Positions 33,100 to 44,691 of a stretch of 64,000 nucleotides of DNA are shown here, one piece after another. Positions within the stretch are counted from its first letter, which is position 1; each line of letters starts with the position of its first letter. The notes under the pieces were generated by a model that did no database searches, had not been told where the DNA came from, and saw nothing but the letters and a program-made list of their open reading frames with translations. Made by a program: the position numbers and the translations under genes. Source of the DNA: Buddleja alternifolia (Eukaryota; Streptophyta; Magnoliopsida; Lamiales; Scrophulariaceae); NCBI GenBank assembly GCA_019426215.1, contig CM033394.1:14590195-14654194 (forward strand), read 5' to 3'.

Positions 33100-34710
33100 T
33101 GTTAAGTGATTACAGGTGATAAATTTGAGCATACGAAGAAACGAGGCGAAAAACGACATATAAAACAAGTTCAGGCCAATTTGCTTCTGTCGTCCACGCC
33201 CAGGCGCCGGACAAGATGCAAATAACGTCAACATTCTGCTGTCCACGCCTAGGCGCCGTAATATCCACGCCTGGGCGCCGTATTTGCACCACTTTCCACG
33301 TTCGAGCGCTATTTCCGTACGTTTAGAGACCGAATTGGATGAAGTTCCCTTCTACAATGTTGTAGAACTATGTGTTAGCTTCAAATGAGGACTTGAATCA
33401 TCTAAATCGGAGTTTCGTGGATAACCTTATGAATGAAATACGATTGCTGCGCAGGACACATTGCATTTAATTTCAGCATTCTGTCAGCGGCGTCCAAGCG
33501 CCGTAATGCCCACGCCTAGGCGTGATCACACCCGAGTTTTGATTCCTTTCAGCCAAAAGATCATCATTTGATGGGGGAATGGAACATTTAAAGCCAAGAG
33601 GTCATCACATGTATGGAGGGGATGTCATAAGTATGTTTCTTAGTAGATCTACTTTATGGAATTTTATACTACTCACTTTAGAGTAGTGGAGGACACACTA
33701 GGGAGGACACACACTAGGGAGCCCAGAATTTCTGGTCTTCTTAAGGCATTTTTCTTCACTAGGGACCGATCATACGAGGAGAGAGGAGGCAGCTGGCCAT
33801 TACTCTTTACTCATCATCATTCATCACCATTCTTCATCATTTTGGAGGGGAAGAAAGAGATAGGAGCTAAGGATTGAAGCTCCACTCGAGGATCCATCAC
33901 CATTCAACCTTTGAGGGAGTTTGTTCATTGTTTATAGCATTTATGTGTTTACACTTATGTATATGAATATGTTGAATTCTTCTATGTTGATGGTTATGAG
34001 CTAATATAGTAGAACTAAGGCCATGTGAAGGCCAATTTATGAATCAATATATGTGAAGTGAATTTTCGTATTAATTCTCATATTGCTTTGTGTGTTGATT
34101 TTGAGCTTTTATCACAATCATGTGCTTGATCACCATATGCTTGCTATTTTGCCTAGTCTAGTCATTCGAGAGAAGATAGATTAGGGTTCAATGGAATCAA
34201 CTCATCATCCGAAACTAATGTGGAATTGCCCCTAGAAATAGGTAAAGATTTCCGGGTGCAGTTAGCCGGATTTATCCGGGGAAACTCTAGAACTTTAATG
34301 CGTGGTTATTGATTAGATTCTCGGATAGACATATTTAGAGAACCATCAATTAATCATAGGATTATTATGTGCCGAGACATCGGGTAATAATTATCTAAGG
34401 AATTTCCACCAAAGCAATAGGAGTCTAATAATTCGAGGAGTAGCTCATATATATTGACGAGTAGATTCAGTTGTAGCATGTGCCTTAGTCATTTTATCAT
34501 ACGTGAGATTTAATCTATAATACGTTTCTCTTTGGTTCTTCGTTTGTTTAATCTTTTTCTTGCACTTTACTTTAATTGTCTTTTCTTTTATCGAAAATCA
34601 TTAACTAGAATTCAAGTCCTTGTGGTTCGACAACCCGGACTTTTTGTCCACTTATTATTACACACGTCTAGTGCACTTGCTATCATAGCACGTTAGCTTT
34701 TAGCGTGTCA
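33100..34710 (+). repeat. 5' LTR of the Athila-like element
   Basis: Begins TGTTAAGTGATTACAGGTGA at 33100 and ends TTTTAGCGTGTCA at 34710, six bases before the PBS; length 1,611. The start is inferred from family style (TGTTAAGTGATT) and the TG...CA rule; there is no 3' LTR to confirm it. It contains five copies of a CGCCTAGGCGCC-like motif between 33197 and 33523. Confidence 0.75.
33197..33523. repeat. CGCCYAGGCGCC motif cluster in the LTR
   Basis: Copies: CGCCCAGGCGCC (33197), CGCCTAGGCGCC (33246), CGCCTGGGCGCC (33268), CGTCCAAGCGCC (33491) and CGCCTAGGCGT (33513), most preceded by CCA. The same motif recurs in gag and in the 3' spacer. Confidence 0.92.
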
Positions 34711-34716
34711 GGTTTT

Positions 34717-34734
34717 TGGCGCCGTTGCCGGGGA
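34717..34734 (+). promoter_or_regulatory. Primer-binding site, tRNA-Asp type
   Basis: TGGCGCCGTTGCCGGGGA complements the 3' end of plant tRNA-Asp (ending CCCCGGCAACGGCGCCA), the common primer of Athila and related gypsy elements. Confidence 0.92.
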
Positions 34735-34868
34735 CTTGTTTATTTTAGTTTTTGATTTTCGTTTACATTTTTTATAATTCTTAGTTTTCGTTTATTTCTT
34801 GATTCTCTTTTATTTTCGTGTTTAGTCTAATTTTGTTCTTGTATTTAATTGTTAGGATCTTGAGGTGC

Positions 34869-36515
34869 ATGACCCGCTCCTCAAACAAGCCTCTATACGA
34901 GTTGGAGCCCGAAATTGAACGAGTTCTTCGGACTAGTAGGCGAGCAAGAGAAATGGCCAATAATCTCAACCAAAACCCGAATGGAAATTTCCCGGACATG
35001 AACTCACCGGAAACTCGGGAGTGGTTACAAGGTGTTGTACAAGCCATGCAAGCGGTACCTCCTCCACAACTCCCGTCGGTTCGGGGTAGCTTACCACCTA
35101 GGGTCCATACCATTCCGGGGCCCGTAGTCGTGCCTAATTTCTTCACACCAAACTACCACATTCCGGCTCACATTTTTAATATGGTGCAAGGAGATCCTTT
35201 CTATGGAGAACCGCACGAATCACCACACGCTCATTTGGAAACCATAGATGAGGCTCTTGTGACCATTCAATATCACCCACGAGATCTTGATGCGATTCGT
35301 CTAAGAGTCTTCCATTTCTCATTGAAGGATAGGGCGACAACATGGTACAAATCTTTACCTCCACAATCTATTACAACATGAGGTGAGTTGGTCGATGCCT
35401 TTTTAAATAAATTCTTTCCACCCTCCAAAATCAATGAGCTCCGGAGTAATATAAAAAGGTTTAGGCAAAAGAGCAATGAGTCTTTAGCCGAGGCTTGGGC
35501 TAGATATAAGGGCATGTTCCGTAAATGTCCCAATCATAATTTTGGGTTGAATGAACAAGTACTCCATTTCTATGATGGGGTCCGGTCACGTATTCGGCAT
35601 AGACTCAACGCGGGTGCGGGAGGAGATCTCCTTGGGTTAGACTGTCAAAGTGTATGGGACAAAGTCGAACAGTTGGCCCGAGAAGACGAGCTTTACCCCG
35701 ACGATGAAGAGGCCTCATCCTCTAAAAAGGTTTCTTGTATTGAGGAAGTAGTTGAGGGAGTAGTAGTCTTGGAACCGGAGGTTGGCAACGTTAATTATGT
35801 GGGGAATCAAAATCAACCTCGGGTGAACTTTCATGTACTCGAGAATTTTCCAAAAAGGGCCAACCCCGCACAAAACGCACAACCGGGGATCTATCAAGCT
35901 CCACGGCCACCTTTCAATAACCCACCTCCGAGGCAAGGCAATTTCAATGGACAAGGTCAAGGTCAAGTGCAAATGCGACCTCCCACAATCGATGAGAAAC
36001 TAGATGCTCATATGAAAAAGTCCGATACATCTTTCAACGAACTTCGGGGTATGATAAAGGATATATGTATGGAGATGAAGGATTTGCGAACACAAGTGGG
36101 GCAACTTTCTAATGCGGCTAACGGTAGAGCCCCGGGGACTCTCCCAAGCGACACGGAAAAGAACCCGAAGGCCCAATGCAATGCCATAGCCTTGAGAAGT
36201 GGCAAACAATTGGAGAGTGACACTGCCAGTACATCCGCGCCCGAGCGCCCCGACATGCACGCCCAGGCGCCTGATCTCCCCTGTTCTGGACAAAATTCTC
36301 TATTTTCCGCGCCCGAGCGCCCCGACATGCACGCCCAGGCGCCTACAGATCTGCGCCTAGGCGCCAATATACGCGCCCAGGCGCCACCCGCAACCCTGCC
36401 AGATGCATATGTTCTGAATCCCGCGCCCGAGCGCCCCGACATGCATGCCCAGGCGCCTACAGATACGCGCCTAGGCGCCAATAGATACGCGCCCAGGCGC
36501 CGCCTACTGTTTCAG
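34869..36515 (+). pseudogene. Athila-like gag, one nonsense codon
   Basis: ATG at 34869 (MTRSSNKPLYELEPEIERVL). The Retrotrans_gag core runs FHFSLKDRATTWYKSLP, then ELVDAFLNKFFP and AWARYKGMFRKCPNH. A single in-frame TGA at 35379 replaces the usual Trp just before GELVDAF; both sides are in the same frame. A Gln/Pro-rich part follows with ALRSGKQLE. Then come three copies of APERPDMHAQAP with RLGA linkers, encoded by the CGCCYAGGCGCC motif. No CCHC knuckle is visible. A one-base frame change near 36505 separates it from the protease. Confidence 0.85.
36236..36502. repeat. CGCCYAGGCGCC motif array in gag
   Basis: Motif copies at 36260, 36332, 36354, 36374, 36446 (TGCCCAGGCGCC), 36468 and 36490, three of them within a 35-base unit CGCGCCCGAGCGCCCCGACATG-CA-CGCCCAGGCGCC. 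Reading through them gives HAQAP and RLGA. Confidence 0.93.
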
Positions 36516-39500
36516 TGGGTTTTCATCCGTCTAATACAACACTTTCTCCCCCTATCGAAGTTCGTCTCCCCTTCCCAAATGCTCACAAAAAGAAGAAAAA
36601 GGAGATGGATCCGAGCTTTCTTCGAATTTTGGCAATCCTTCGGGAAGTGAGAATTAATATTCCGTTTATTGACGCCATTCTCCAAATGCCGAATTATGTG
36701 AAGTTCTTCAAGGACATACTCTCCAACAAGCAGAAGTGGGAGGAGAATGAGACGGTGTGCCTCACGGAAGAATGCTCCGCCGTATTGCTCAATAAATTGC
36801 CAACTAAGCTCCAAGATCCCGGGAGCCTCACAATCCCGTGCACGATTGGATCCCTATCGTTCAAGAAGGTGTTATGTGACTCGGGGGCCAGCATCAATCT
36901 TCTTCCATGCTCACTATTTAAAAAGCTAGGCCTTGGAAATCCCAAGCCGACCTCAATGAGCCTTCAACTAGCCGACCGATCGATCAAGAGGCCCAAGGGG
37001 ATAATCGAAGACGTTCTTGTCCAAGTCGACAAGTTTTATTTTCCCGTTGATTTCGTAGTACTCGATATGGAAGAAGATGTGGAGGTACCATTAATCCTAG
37101 GGAGACCATTCCTAGCCACAGGTAAGGCGGTGATTGACATTGCTAATGCTAAGCTTACCTTGAATGTGGGCGATGACAAAGTTACCTTTGATGTTTACAA
37201 AGTCCTTAAACACACTATTGATCATGACTCGTGTTATCGAATTGATACATTTGACCAGTTGATTGTTGAGTATTTACAGGACAATACAATTGAAAATTCT
37301 CTCGAACAGGATCTTATGAAATCCATGCAAGTGGACTCGGAGAGAGATGATCTAGTGGAAAGAGTTCTAAGCTTGGAGTACAAATCTTCCTCTCATTCGG
37401 GAGGCTCCATCAAAGTTGATAGATCATTGTCAGGAGCACCTCGCCCATCTATTGAAGAACCCCCCTCTCTCGAACTCAAACCCCTCCCCTCCCACCTTAA
37501 ATATGTGTACTTGAACGACGAAGAAACACTCCCATTGATCATTTCCTCATCTCTTTCAGGATCAGAAGAAGAGCAATTAATGACGGTGTTGAGATCTCAC
37601 AAACGGGCTTTTGGGTGGAAACTTGCGGACATCAAAGGCATTAGTCCAGCGATATGTATGCACAAAATACTTATGGAGGACTCCACCAAGCCTACACGCC
37701 AACCCCAAAGGAGGTCAAACCCACAAATCCAAGAGGTAGTAAAGAAGGAAGTGATTAAACTGCTCGACTCAGGTATAATCTATCCTATTTCTGATAGTGC
37801 GTGGGTGAGCCCTACCCAAGTGGTGCCTAAGAAAGGGGGGATAACGGTAATTGAGAATGCGAATAATGAGCTAATCCCAACTCGTATAATTAGTGGGTGG
37901 CGTGTGTGTATAGATTACCGTAAGTTGAATGATGCCACCCGTAAGGATCATTTCCCCTCCCCTTTATTGACCAAATGCTTGAACGATTAGCCGGGCATGA
38001 TTTCTATTGTTTTCTAGATGGTTACTCCGGCTATAATCAAATTGCCATAGATCCCGAGGACCAAGAGAAAACCACTTTCACTTGTCCTTATGGCACATTT
38101 GCTTATAGAAGGATGCCATTTGGCTTGTGTAATGCCCCGACCACTTTTCAAAGATGCATGATGGCTATTTTTCATGATATGGTTGAAGATTTCCTTGAAA
38201 TTTTTATGGATGATTTTTCTGTATTCGGAACAACTTTTGATATTTGTCTTGCTCATTTAAATGTTGTGCTTAAACGTTGCGAGGAAACCAACCTTGTTTT
38301 GAATTGGGAAAAATGTCATTTAATGGTCCGGGAGGGGATTGTGCTTGGCCACAAGATTTCTCAAAAAGGGATCGAAGTGGACCAAGCCAAGATTGAGGTC
38401 ATTGAAAAACTTCCCCCGCCCACTTCGGTAAAAGCTGTTAGGAGTTTTCTCGGGCATACCGGTTTCTATAGGCGATTCATCTTGAATTTCTCTAAAATTG
38501 CGAAACCGTTGTCTAATTTGCTTGTCAAAGATGCACCTTTTGATTTCAATTCTTCTTGTATGCAGGCCTTTCTTGATATGAAGGAATGCTTAGTTTCCGC
38601 CCCTATCATGTCACCCCCCGATTGGAGCTTACCATTCGAGTTGATGTGTGATGCGAGTGACACCGCGGTTGGAGCGGTCCTTAGCCAAAGGAAGGAAAAG
38701 GTATTTCGAACCATTTACAATGCTAATAAAACTCTTAACGATGCACAATTGAATTATGCCACCACGGAAAAAGAATTACTAGCCATAGTCTTTGCATTCG
38801 ATAAATTCCACTCTTACTTCGTGCTAAACAAAGTGATAGTTTACACCGATCATTCGGCTTTAAAATATTTGCTTGCCAAGAAAGATGCTAAACCAAGACT
38901 TCTTAGGTGGATTTTGTTACTCCAAGAATTTGATTTAGAGATAAAAGACAAGAAAGGCACCGAAAATGTAGTAGCCGACCACCTCTCACGATTAGAGCTA
39001 GTGAATGATCCGTTAGATGAGATACCAATTCGTGAGGAATTCCCGGATGAACACCTCCTTGCTATTTCTGACAAAATTTCACCTTGGTATGCTAACTTTG
39101 CCAATTACATTGTTACGGGCCGTCTTCCCCCGGATATCACTTTTCATCAAAAGAAGAAATTTCTATTTGATGTGAAGCAATATCTTTGGGACGAACCCTT
39201 TCTATTCAAAGTTTGTGCAGATGGCTTAATTCGACGTTGCATACCCGAAACGGACGTGCATGCTATCCTATCTCATTGTCATGATATGGCGGTGGGTGGC
39301 CATTTTGGGCCTTCCAAAACGGTAGCTAAGATCCTCCAATCAGGTTTCTTCTGGCCTACTCTTGTTAAAGATGCACATCATTATGTCAAATCTTGTGATC
39401 GCTGTCAACGAATGGGGAACATCTCTAAACATCATGAAACGCCCTTAAATAGCATGTTAGAGTGTGAGTTGTTTGATGTATGGGGTGTGGATTTCATGGG

Positions 39501-40368
39501 CCCTTTCCCCAGTTCTTGTTCAAATAAATATATCCTTGTTGCGGTAGACTATGTCTCCAAATGGGTGGAAGCCGTGGCCTTGCCTACTAATGATGCTCGG
39601 GTTGTCACTCGTTTTCTGAAGAAGCATATTTTTACTCGATTTGGAACTCCCCGAGCCATCATTAGTGACGGGGGCACCCACTTCTGCAACAAGCAGTTTG
39701 AACTTTTATTGACCAAGTACGGGGTGAAGCATAAAATTTCGACCCCATACCACCCACAAACTAGTGGCCAAGTGGAGGTCTCGAATAGGGAGATTAAGCG
39801 TATTTTAGAAAAAACTGTCAACGCATCAAGAAGGGATTGGTCCCTTAAATTGGATGATGCTCTTTGGGCTTATCGGACCGCCTATAAAACCCCAATTGGC
39901 ATGTCCCCGTATCGTCTTGTTTTTGGCAAAACATGTCACTTGCCCGTTGAACTTGAGCATCGTGCTTATTGGGCCATTAAGTTTCTAAATTTTGACTCTC
40001 AAAGTGTAGGTACACAACGTTTGCTACAACTCAATGAGCTCGAAGAATGGCATCATCTTGCCTATGAGAACGCGAAACTCTATAAGGAGCGGACCAAAAT
40101 GTGGCATGACAAACATATTCTCCCCCGGGAATTCCACAAGGGAGAGCGGGTGTTGCTATACAACTCTCGACTCCGACTCTTCCCCGGGAAGCTTAAGTCT
40201 CGATGGTCGGGCCCATTTTTGATTTGCCATGTCTATCCATCCGGCGCCATCGAGCTTACAACAGATAAAGGACATACTTTCTTGGTCAACGCTCAACGTC
40301 TAAAACCTTACTTAGGGATGGATGGACCGAGAGACAAAGAGTCCTTCATCCTCGCGGACCCTTCGTGA
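36516..40368 (+). pseudogene. Athila-like pol: protease, RT, RNase H, integrase (one frameshift)
   Basis: Protease active site CDSGASINLLP (Asp codon at 36878) and ILGRPFLATG. RT starts near 37680 with the TRQPQRRSNP and VVPKKGG text. At about 37957 one C is missing from a C run (KDHFP then SPLLTK instead of the RT text leading to DQMLERL); the frame recovers at 37975. RT boxes are [17 protein letters not shown] and FMDD (38203-38214). RNase H has [14 protein letters not shown] and [11 protein letters not shown]. The integrase has the HHCC zinc finger ([17 protein letters not shown]), [15 protein letters not shown] and [14 protein letters not shown], ending SRWSGPF and a short tail. No chromodomain. 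Apart from the frameshift it looks complete. Confidence 0.92.
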
Positions 40369-41380
40369 TTCTTCGCTTTCAGTCGAGCTAATGACTCTAA
40401 ACTAGCGCTTCTTGGGAGGCAACCCATGTTTTCTTTCCGTTTCCTTTTCTTTTTCTCTTATTATTCCGTTTGTTGCTTGATTTTCTAGTCTTAAATCTTT
40501 GTTAGTTTGTGTTTTAAGTGTTTTGTCTTTCCCCTTTTGAAACAGGAAATGAAATTCTTTACATAATATTTCTGAAGAGCCCGCCTAGGCGCCCATTTCT
40601 GAAAGGGCCGCCCAAGCGCCGAAAAACTCCCGCCTAGGCGTGGAAAGTTTCACTCTAAAATCCAGGTACGCTGTGTCGCGCGCCTAGGCGCCCAAACACG
40701 CGCGCCTAGGCGTCCGTTTCTGATTTAAACACATCTGTGGGTCAAAACGGTCAAAATTCTCACAAAATCTTCACAACTCCTCTCCCACGCGATTTCCGGC
40801 GACACTCTCACCATTTCCGGCCATTTCCACCGTGTTTCACCGCCACTTTCCATCAACATAATTCGTTGCACAAGTGGCTCCTCTTTCACATCGACTCGGT
40901 GCGACAATTTTGGGGATAAAAGGTGAGTTTTGGCTTTACCCTTCTTCCATTTCCGATTCATAGCCGACGAGTAGGTGCCTTACGTTATATTTTGAGGATT
41001 AATTGGGGATTTAGTCCGATTGTGTTTTTTGTTGCATTTGAGGACTTTTATTGGATTTGTGGGTTGTTATCGAATTTGGGGGTTGTTGTTGTTGAATTGG
41101 ATGCTATATTGTTGTTAAATCCGTGGGTTGTTATCAATTTGTGGGTTGTAGTCGAATTTGGGGGTTGTTGTTGTTGAATTGGATGCTATATTGTTGTTAA
41201 ATCTGTGGATTGTTGCTTAAAATTGAGGAATCTGTTGATCGTGGATTGTTGCTAGATTGTGGGTTGCTCTCTGATTTTGGTGTGTTGTTGGGCGTTGACG
41301 ATTGTTGTGTTGGGTTGGTTGCATTCGGGTTGATTTGAGTAGTTGAGAAATTGAGATAATTTTAACCATTGTTGTTGCAA
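40369..41380 (+). other. Athila spacer between pol and the extra ORF
   Basis: Non-coding. It starts with GCTTCTTGGGAGGCAACCCA (40409), typical of the region after Athila pol. It carries a third cluster of the CGCCTAGGCGCC motif (40582-40715), then GTTGTTGTTGAATTGGATGC tandem text (41084-41215) leading up to the extra ORF. Confidence 0.7.
40582..40715. repeat. CGCCYAGGCGCC motif cluster in the 3' spacer
   Basis: Copies at 40582 (CGCCTAGGCGCC), 40609 (CGCCCAAGCGCC), 40631 (CGCCTAGGCG), 40681 (CGCCTAGGCGCC) and 40703 (CGCCTAGGCGTCC), each in otherwise unrelated sequence. Confidence 0.92.
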
Positions 41381-42688
41381 ATGACTAGAACTACCAACAA
41401 ACTGTCCAAGGGTAAGAAAAAAGTGGGTGAGGGTTCCTCTAATGAGTCCGAGACTCCCGGTAATACCCGTTTCGAAAACTCCAAAGTCCAAATTATGTGT
41501 CAGAGTTTGAGCACCCCCCGCACCCTTATTAAGGAGCACTATTTGACCACCCGGGGACAGCCCTCTGTGCACGAATTGATACAGTTCCATCACTTACAGT
41601 TTTTCTGTCAAAAGCCCGAGGCCATCTGTCTTCCTTGGGTCCTGGAATTCTTCAGCTCTGGGGTTTATGATGAGATTGAGACGCGAGGATGGCTGGGGAC
41701 TACCCTTTTGGTACGGGGCAAACATGTCGATTATGAGTTGAGACAGATTAGGGAGAGCATAGGCACCCCCACCCCTCAGACATGCGAGTTCACCACTCTT
41801 TACAATGCAGGGCGCCTCCGGGTTAGCCTGTCGGTTATTTTGCGGGTTATTGCCCGAGAGGGGTGGGAGTGGGTACCCGGAGAAGCTCATGTCCCCTGTA
41901 GGGCTCTACTTCGCGAGGCTGCTTTCTGGCTTGACTTCATCCGATTCAATTTAATACCGAGTACCAATCGGTCAGAGGCAAACAAGGAACGGGCCACCCT
42001 CATCTATGCTATTATGTCCAAGAAAGCTATGGACTTTGCCCGGGTGATCCACAAGTCTTTGACGGACCACTTTAAGAAGTTGAAGAATGAGTTAGGGCCG
42101 TTGATTAACAAAGAATTGGCTAAGCAAAAGGGCGAAGGTCCCACTCGGAAGAATCCCATCATTCTCCCATCACTGATCACAGCTTTATGCAAGGCAGCTA
42201 AGGTTCCCACATTTCCTATGGAGCGTACTGAGCTCCCTGGTTCTTATCTCGCCGTGGTAGATGACGACCCCCAGGCTCCTCCACCACCAGCTACTTCCAA
42301 GAGGCCTCGTCCGTCTTCATCCCGGTCTACTTGTTCCCCACAGTTTCCACCTATGGATGCCGCCGCCATTAGACAATTAAAGGATGAATTGAGGGATGAG
42401 TTGCGAGATGAGATGAGGGTGGTCATGTCCGACACTTGTGCTTATTTTCGTCAGCTTCTTGTCGAGCATAATGAGTTTGTCGGACGGGGGCCGTTTGATT
42501 ATTCTACTCCTCCACCTTACCCACACCCCCCGCCTCAGCAGCCCGCAGATTTGCACGAGTCAGGTGCTCTCGTTCCTGTAGGAGGTGATGATGAGGCTCA
42601 TAATGATGAGGGTAGCCCGTTGATTGATTTGGATGATCTCGGCGCAACAGATGAGGACTACATTGACCGTTTTGGCACTACAGATTAG
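41381..42688 (+). CDS. Extra ORF of the Athila-like element (PF20167-like plant transposon protein)
   Basis: Intact frame of 435 codons from the second ATG at 41381 (an ATG four codons earlier is also in frame). Residues about 40-260 fit the putative plant transposon protein domain: LPWVLEFFSSGVYDEIETRG, LLVRGKHVDYELRQIRESIG, GRLRVSLSVILRVIAREGWE, IMSKKAMDFARVIHKSL, ILPSLITALCKAAKV. A Pro/Ser-rich stretch, a charged heptad-like RQLKDELRDELRDEMR segment (possible coiled coil) and an acidic tail follow. There is no signal peptide or membrane span, so it is not an obvious envelope. Its position after pol is where Athila carries its env-like ORF. Function unknown. Confidence 0.75.
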   Translation: MTRTTNKLSKGKKKVGEGSSNESETPGNTRFENSKVQIMCQSLSTPRTLIKEHYLTTRGQPSVHELIQFHHLQFFCQKPEAICLPWVLEFFSSGVYDEIETRGWLGTTLLVRGKHVDYELRQIRESIGTPTPQTCEFTTLYNAGRLRVSLSVILRVIAREGWEWVPGEAHVPCRALLREAAFWLDFIRFNLIPSTNRSEANKERATLIYAIMSKKAMDFARVIHKSLTDHFKKLKNELGPLINKELAKQKGEGPTRKNPIILPSLITALCKAAKVPTFPMERTELPGSYLAVVDDDPQAPPPPATSKRPRPSSSRSTCSPQFPPMDAAAIRQLKDELRDELRDEMRVVMSDTCAYFRQLLVEHNEFVGRGPFDYSTPPPYPHPPPQQPADLHESGALVPVGGDDEAHNDEGSPLIDLDDLGATDEDYIDRFGTTD

Positions 42689-42811
42689 GCTTATCTTGTT
42701 TTATTTCCATGCATGTTTCGTTTTGTTTTTGGTTATCTTTTGTTGGGTTGTTGGATATTTTATGTTTTATGTTTGGATGCTTGATGTTTTCTTTCCATGC
42801 ATGTTGGGTTG

Positions 42812-43095
42812 TTGGTTTTGTGAACGAATCGATGGATTGGTTTTGTTGGTTGCAATTTTGGGGGAAGATTAAGTCGAGAACTTGGTATAAATTTTTGCGC
42901 TATTACTCTGTCGAATTTTTTCTAGAATAATGGGCATTGTTATTTGTTTTACTGCATATATATTTGTTTGGGTTTGTTGTGGTTGAAATATCTGAGTTTT
43001 GTCAGTTCCAAGGTTGGGGGAAGATTAAGTCGAGAACTTGGTAGAAATTTTTGCGTCGTTACTCTGTCGATTTTCTCTAAAATAATGGTGGCGTT
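42812..43095. repeat. Leader repeat of CACTA-3 gene 2 (copy of 31783-32063)
   Basis: Starts TTTTGTGAACGAATCGATGG and follows gene 1's leader almost base for base, including the two inner GGGGGAAGATTAAGTCGAGA copies at about 42860 and 43016. It marks where CACTA-3 resumes after the retrotransposon. Confidence 0.9.
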
Positions 43096-43156
43096 ATTTG
43101 GTACTGTATACTTGGTATATGAATCTAAATTCCGTATTTTTCGCTTTTGTAGGTCG

Positions 43157-44659
43157 ATGGATTCTGGGGGTACTTCAAACAAACGTGTTGAAAATGAGAT
43201 ACGTAGAGGTATCACGGCAATGAAAAAAGTCATAAATGCCAGAAGTAAAGGCTTAAAGCTACCAGTCGGCTGGAATAAGAATGGCCAACCAATTGACCCA
43301 AATAAATCAACATTTGTTGGTTACATTGGAGTCATAGCTCGTGAGAGGGTGTCGATTACCATCAGTGATTGGTGACACGTATCGGGAGCAACAAAATCAG
43401 CAATTTGGAATGAAATAGCTGTAAGTTGGTTATTATCATGTTTCTAATTGGTTAATGTATTTTTTGTTTATTCAATTTTCTCTAAATTATAGTTTCATAT
43501 ATACTTTGTTGTTTGTTTTTTATAGTTGGTCTTTGATATTGAAGAAAGTAGACAAAAATTTGTTTTAGTCAAAGCTGGAAAGCTAGCTTGAAACTTCAGG
43601 AGCTACTTGAGCAGAGTGTGGGTAGAGGATGATAATGAGAATATTAATTCCAGCCCACCCCAAAAATATAATATATCTCACGAAGATTGGACAGCGTTTT
43701 TACATGTTCGGCAAAGTGAAGATTGGATGGTAATTATTTTAATTTACGGTTTCATTTGTTGCATATTGCGTTTATATGAAACCATATACATTGACTAATG
43801 TTTTGATTATGTAATGAACAACAACTAAGTAGGGAAAATCAGGAAAGAGCAAAGGAACCTGAATATCCTTATAGGAAATCATGTCTTGGATATGCTCAAT
43901 TGGAGCAAATTGAGGTACGTAGTTCGTTTAACAGTGAATCCTTACAAGTTTTCTAATAAAAATTCCTTTGTTAATATATATATATATATATATATTTAAT
44001 CATAATATAGATGGAACAAAGAAAGGAAGCAGGGTCAGATTGCACAGACGTGACACGAGCACTCGTGTGGAGGATTGCACATTCTGACAGCCAGCATAAC
44101 ATTGATGATGTCAATGTTAAAAGAGTAGCGGATGAAATTGTGAGTTATTTGCAATTTTAGCTATATCATGTGTTGTATGTTTTTTTTGAAATATTTTTAA
44201 AAGAGCAAAGTTCACTAATTTTTTTTATTTTTTAAATGTATTATTATAGGAGTGCTTATCACAGGAGGGTAGCCATAGTGGAAACGAGAGCACCCAGGAT
44301 GATATATTGGCTAAAACTCTTGAAAAGAAGGAGCATTCGGGTCGCGTTAGGGGTGTAGGCTTTGGGGTATCACAAAAAAAGTACTTTATGGATTCAAAGC
44401 CTTCTAAAGATGAGGAGATTGATAACTTAAAAAACATGGTGCACATGATCACTGCATCACTATCCTCATTGTGACGCGAGTTTGATGAGCATAAGGCGTC
44501 TGGGTCGCAGAAGCCACATGAAGATGAGGCAGTTTCTTTGAAAGATAGCTGCCCAGATCCAGTTAAGAACCTTCCTCAGGTAATGATATGAAATTATTTA
44601 GTGATCATTTAACTTGCAATTCTCTAAAACACACAAAATTTTCTAATATTATAGTGGTG

Positions 44660-44691
<32 letters not shown>

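Larger units (their letters stand above)
33100..42805 (+). mobile_element. Athila-like Ty3/gypsy retrotransposon without 3' LTR
   Basis: Order: LTR (33100-34710), tRNA-Asp-type PBS, gag, protease, RT, RNase H, integrase (to 40368), 1-kb spacer, extra ORF (41381-42688). RT before integrase defines Ty3/gypsy. The absence of a chromodomain, the PBS type, the GCTTCTTGGGAGGCAACCCA box at 40409 and the additional ORF point to the Athila lineage. No second LTR follows the extra ORF; CACTA-3 sequence resumes by 42812. The right part was therefore lost by deletion or recombination. Gag has one stop and pol two single-base frameshifts, so it is fairly young compared with its neighbours. Confidence 0.88.

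Noticed and set aside
41381..42688. Extra ORF as a retroviral-type envelope protein
   Set aside because: No signal peptide, transmembrane helix or furin-like site is visible; only its position resembles env.
43600..43800. Separate small gene at 43607-43798
   Set aside because: It is an exon of the CACTA-3 second gene read on into its intron.
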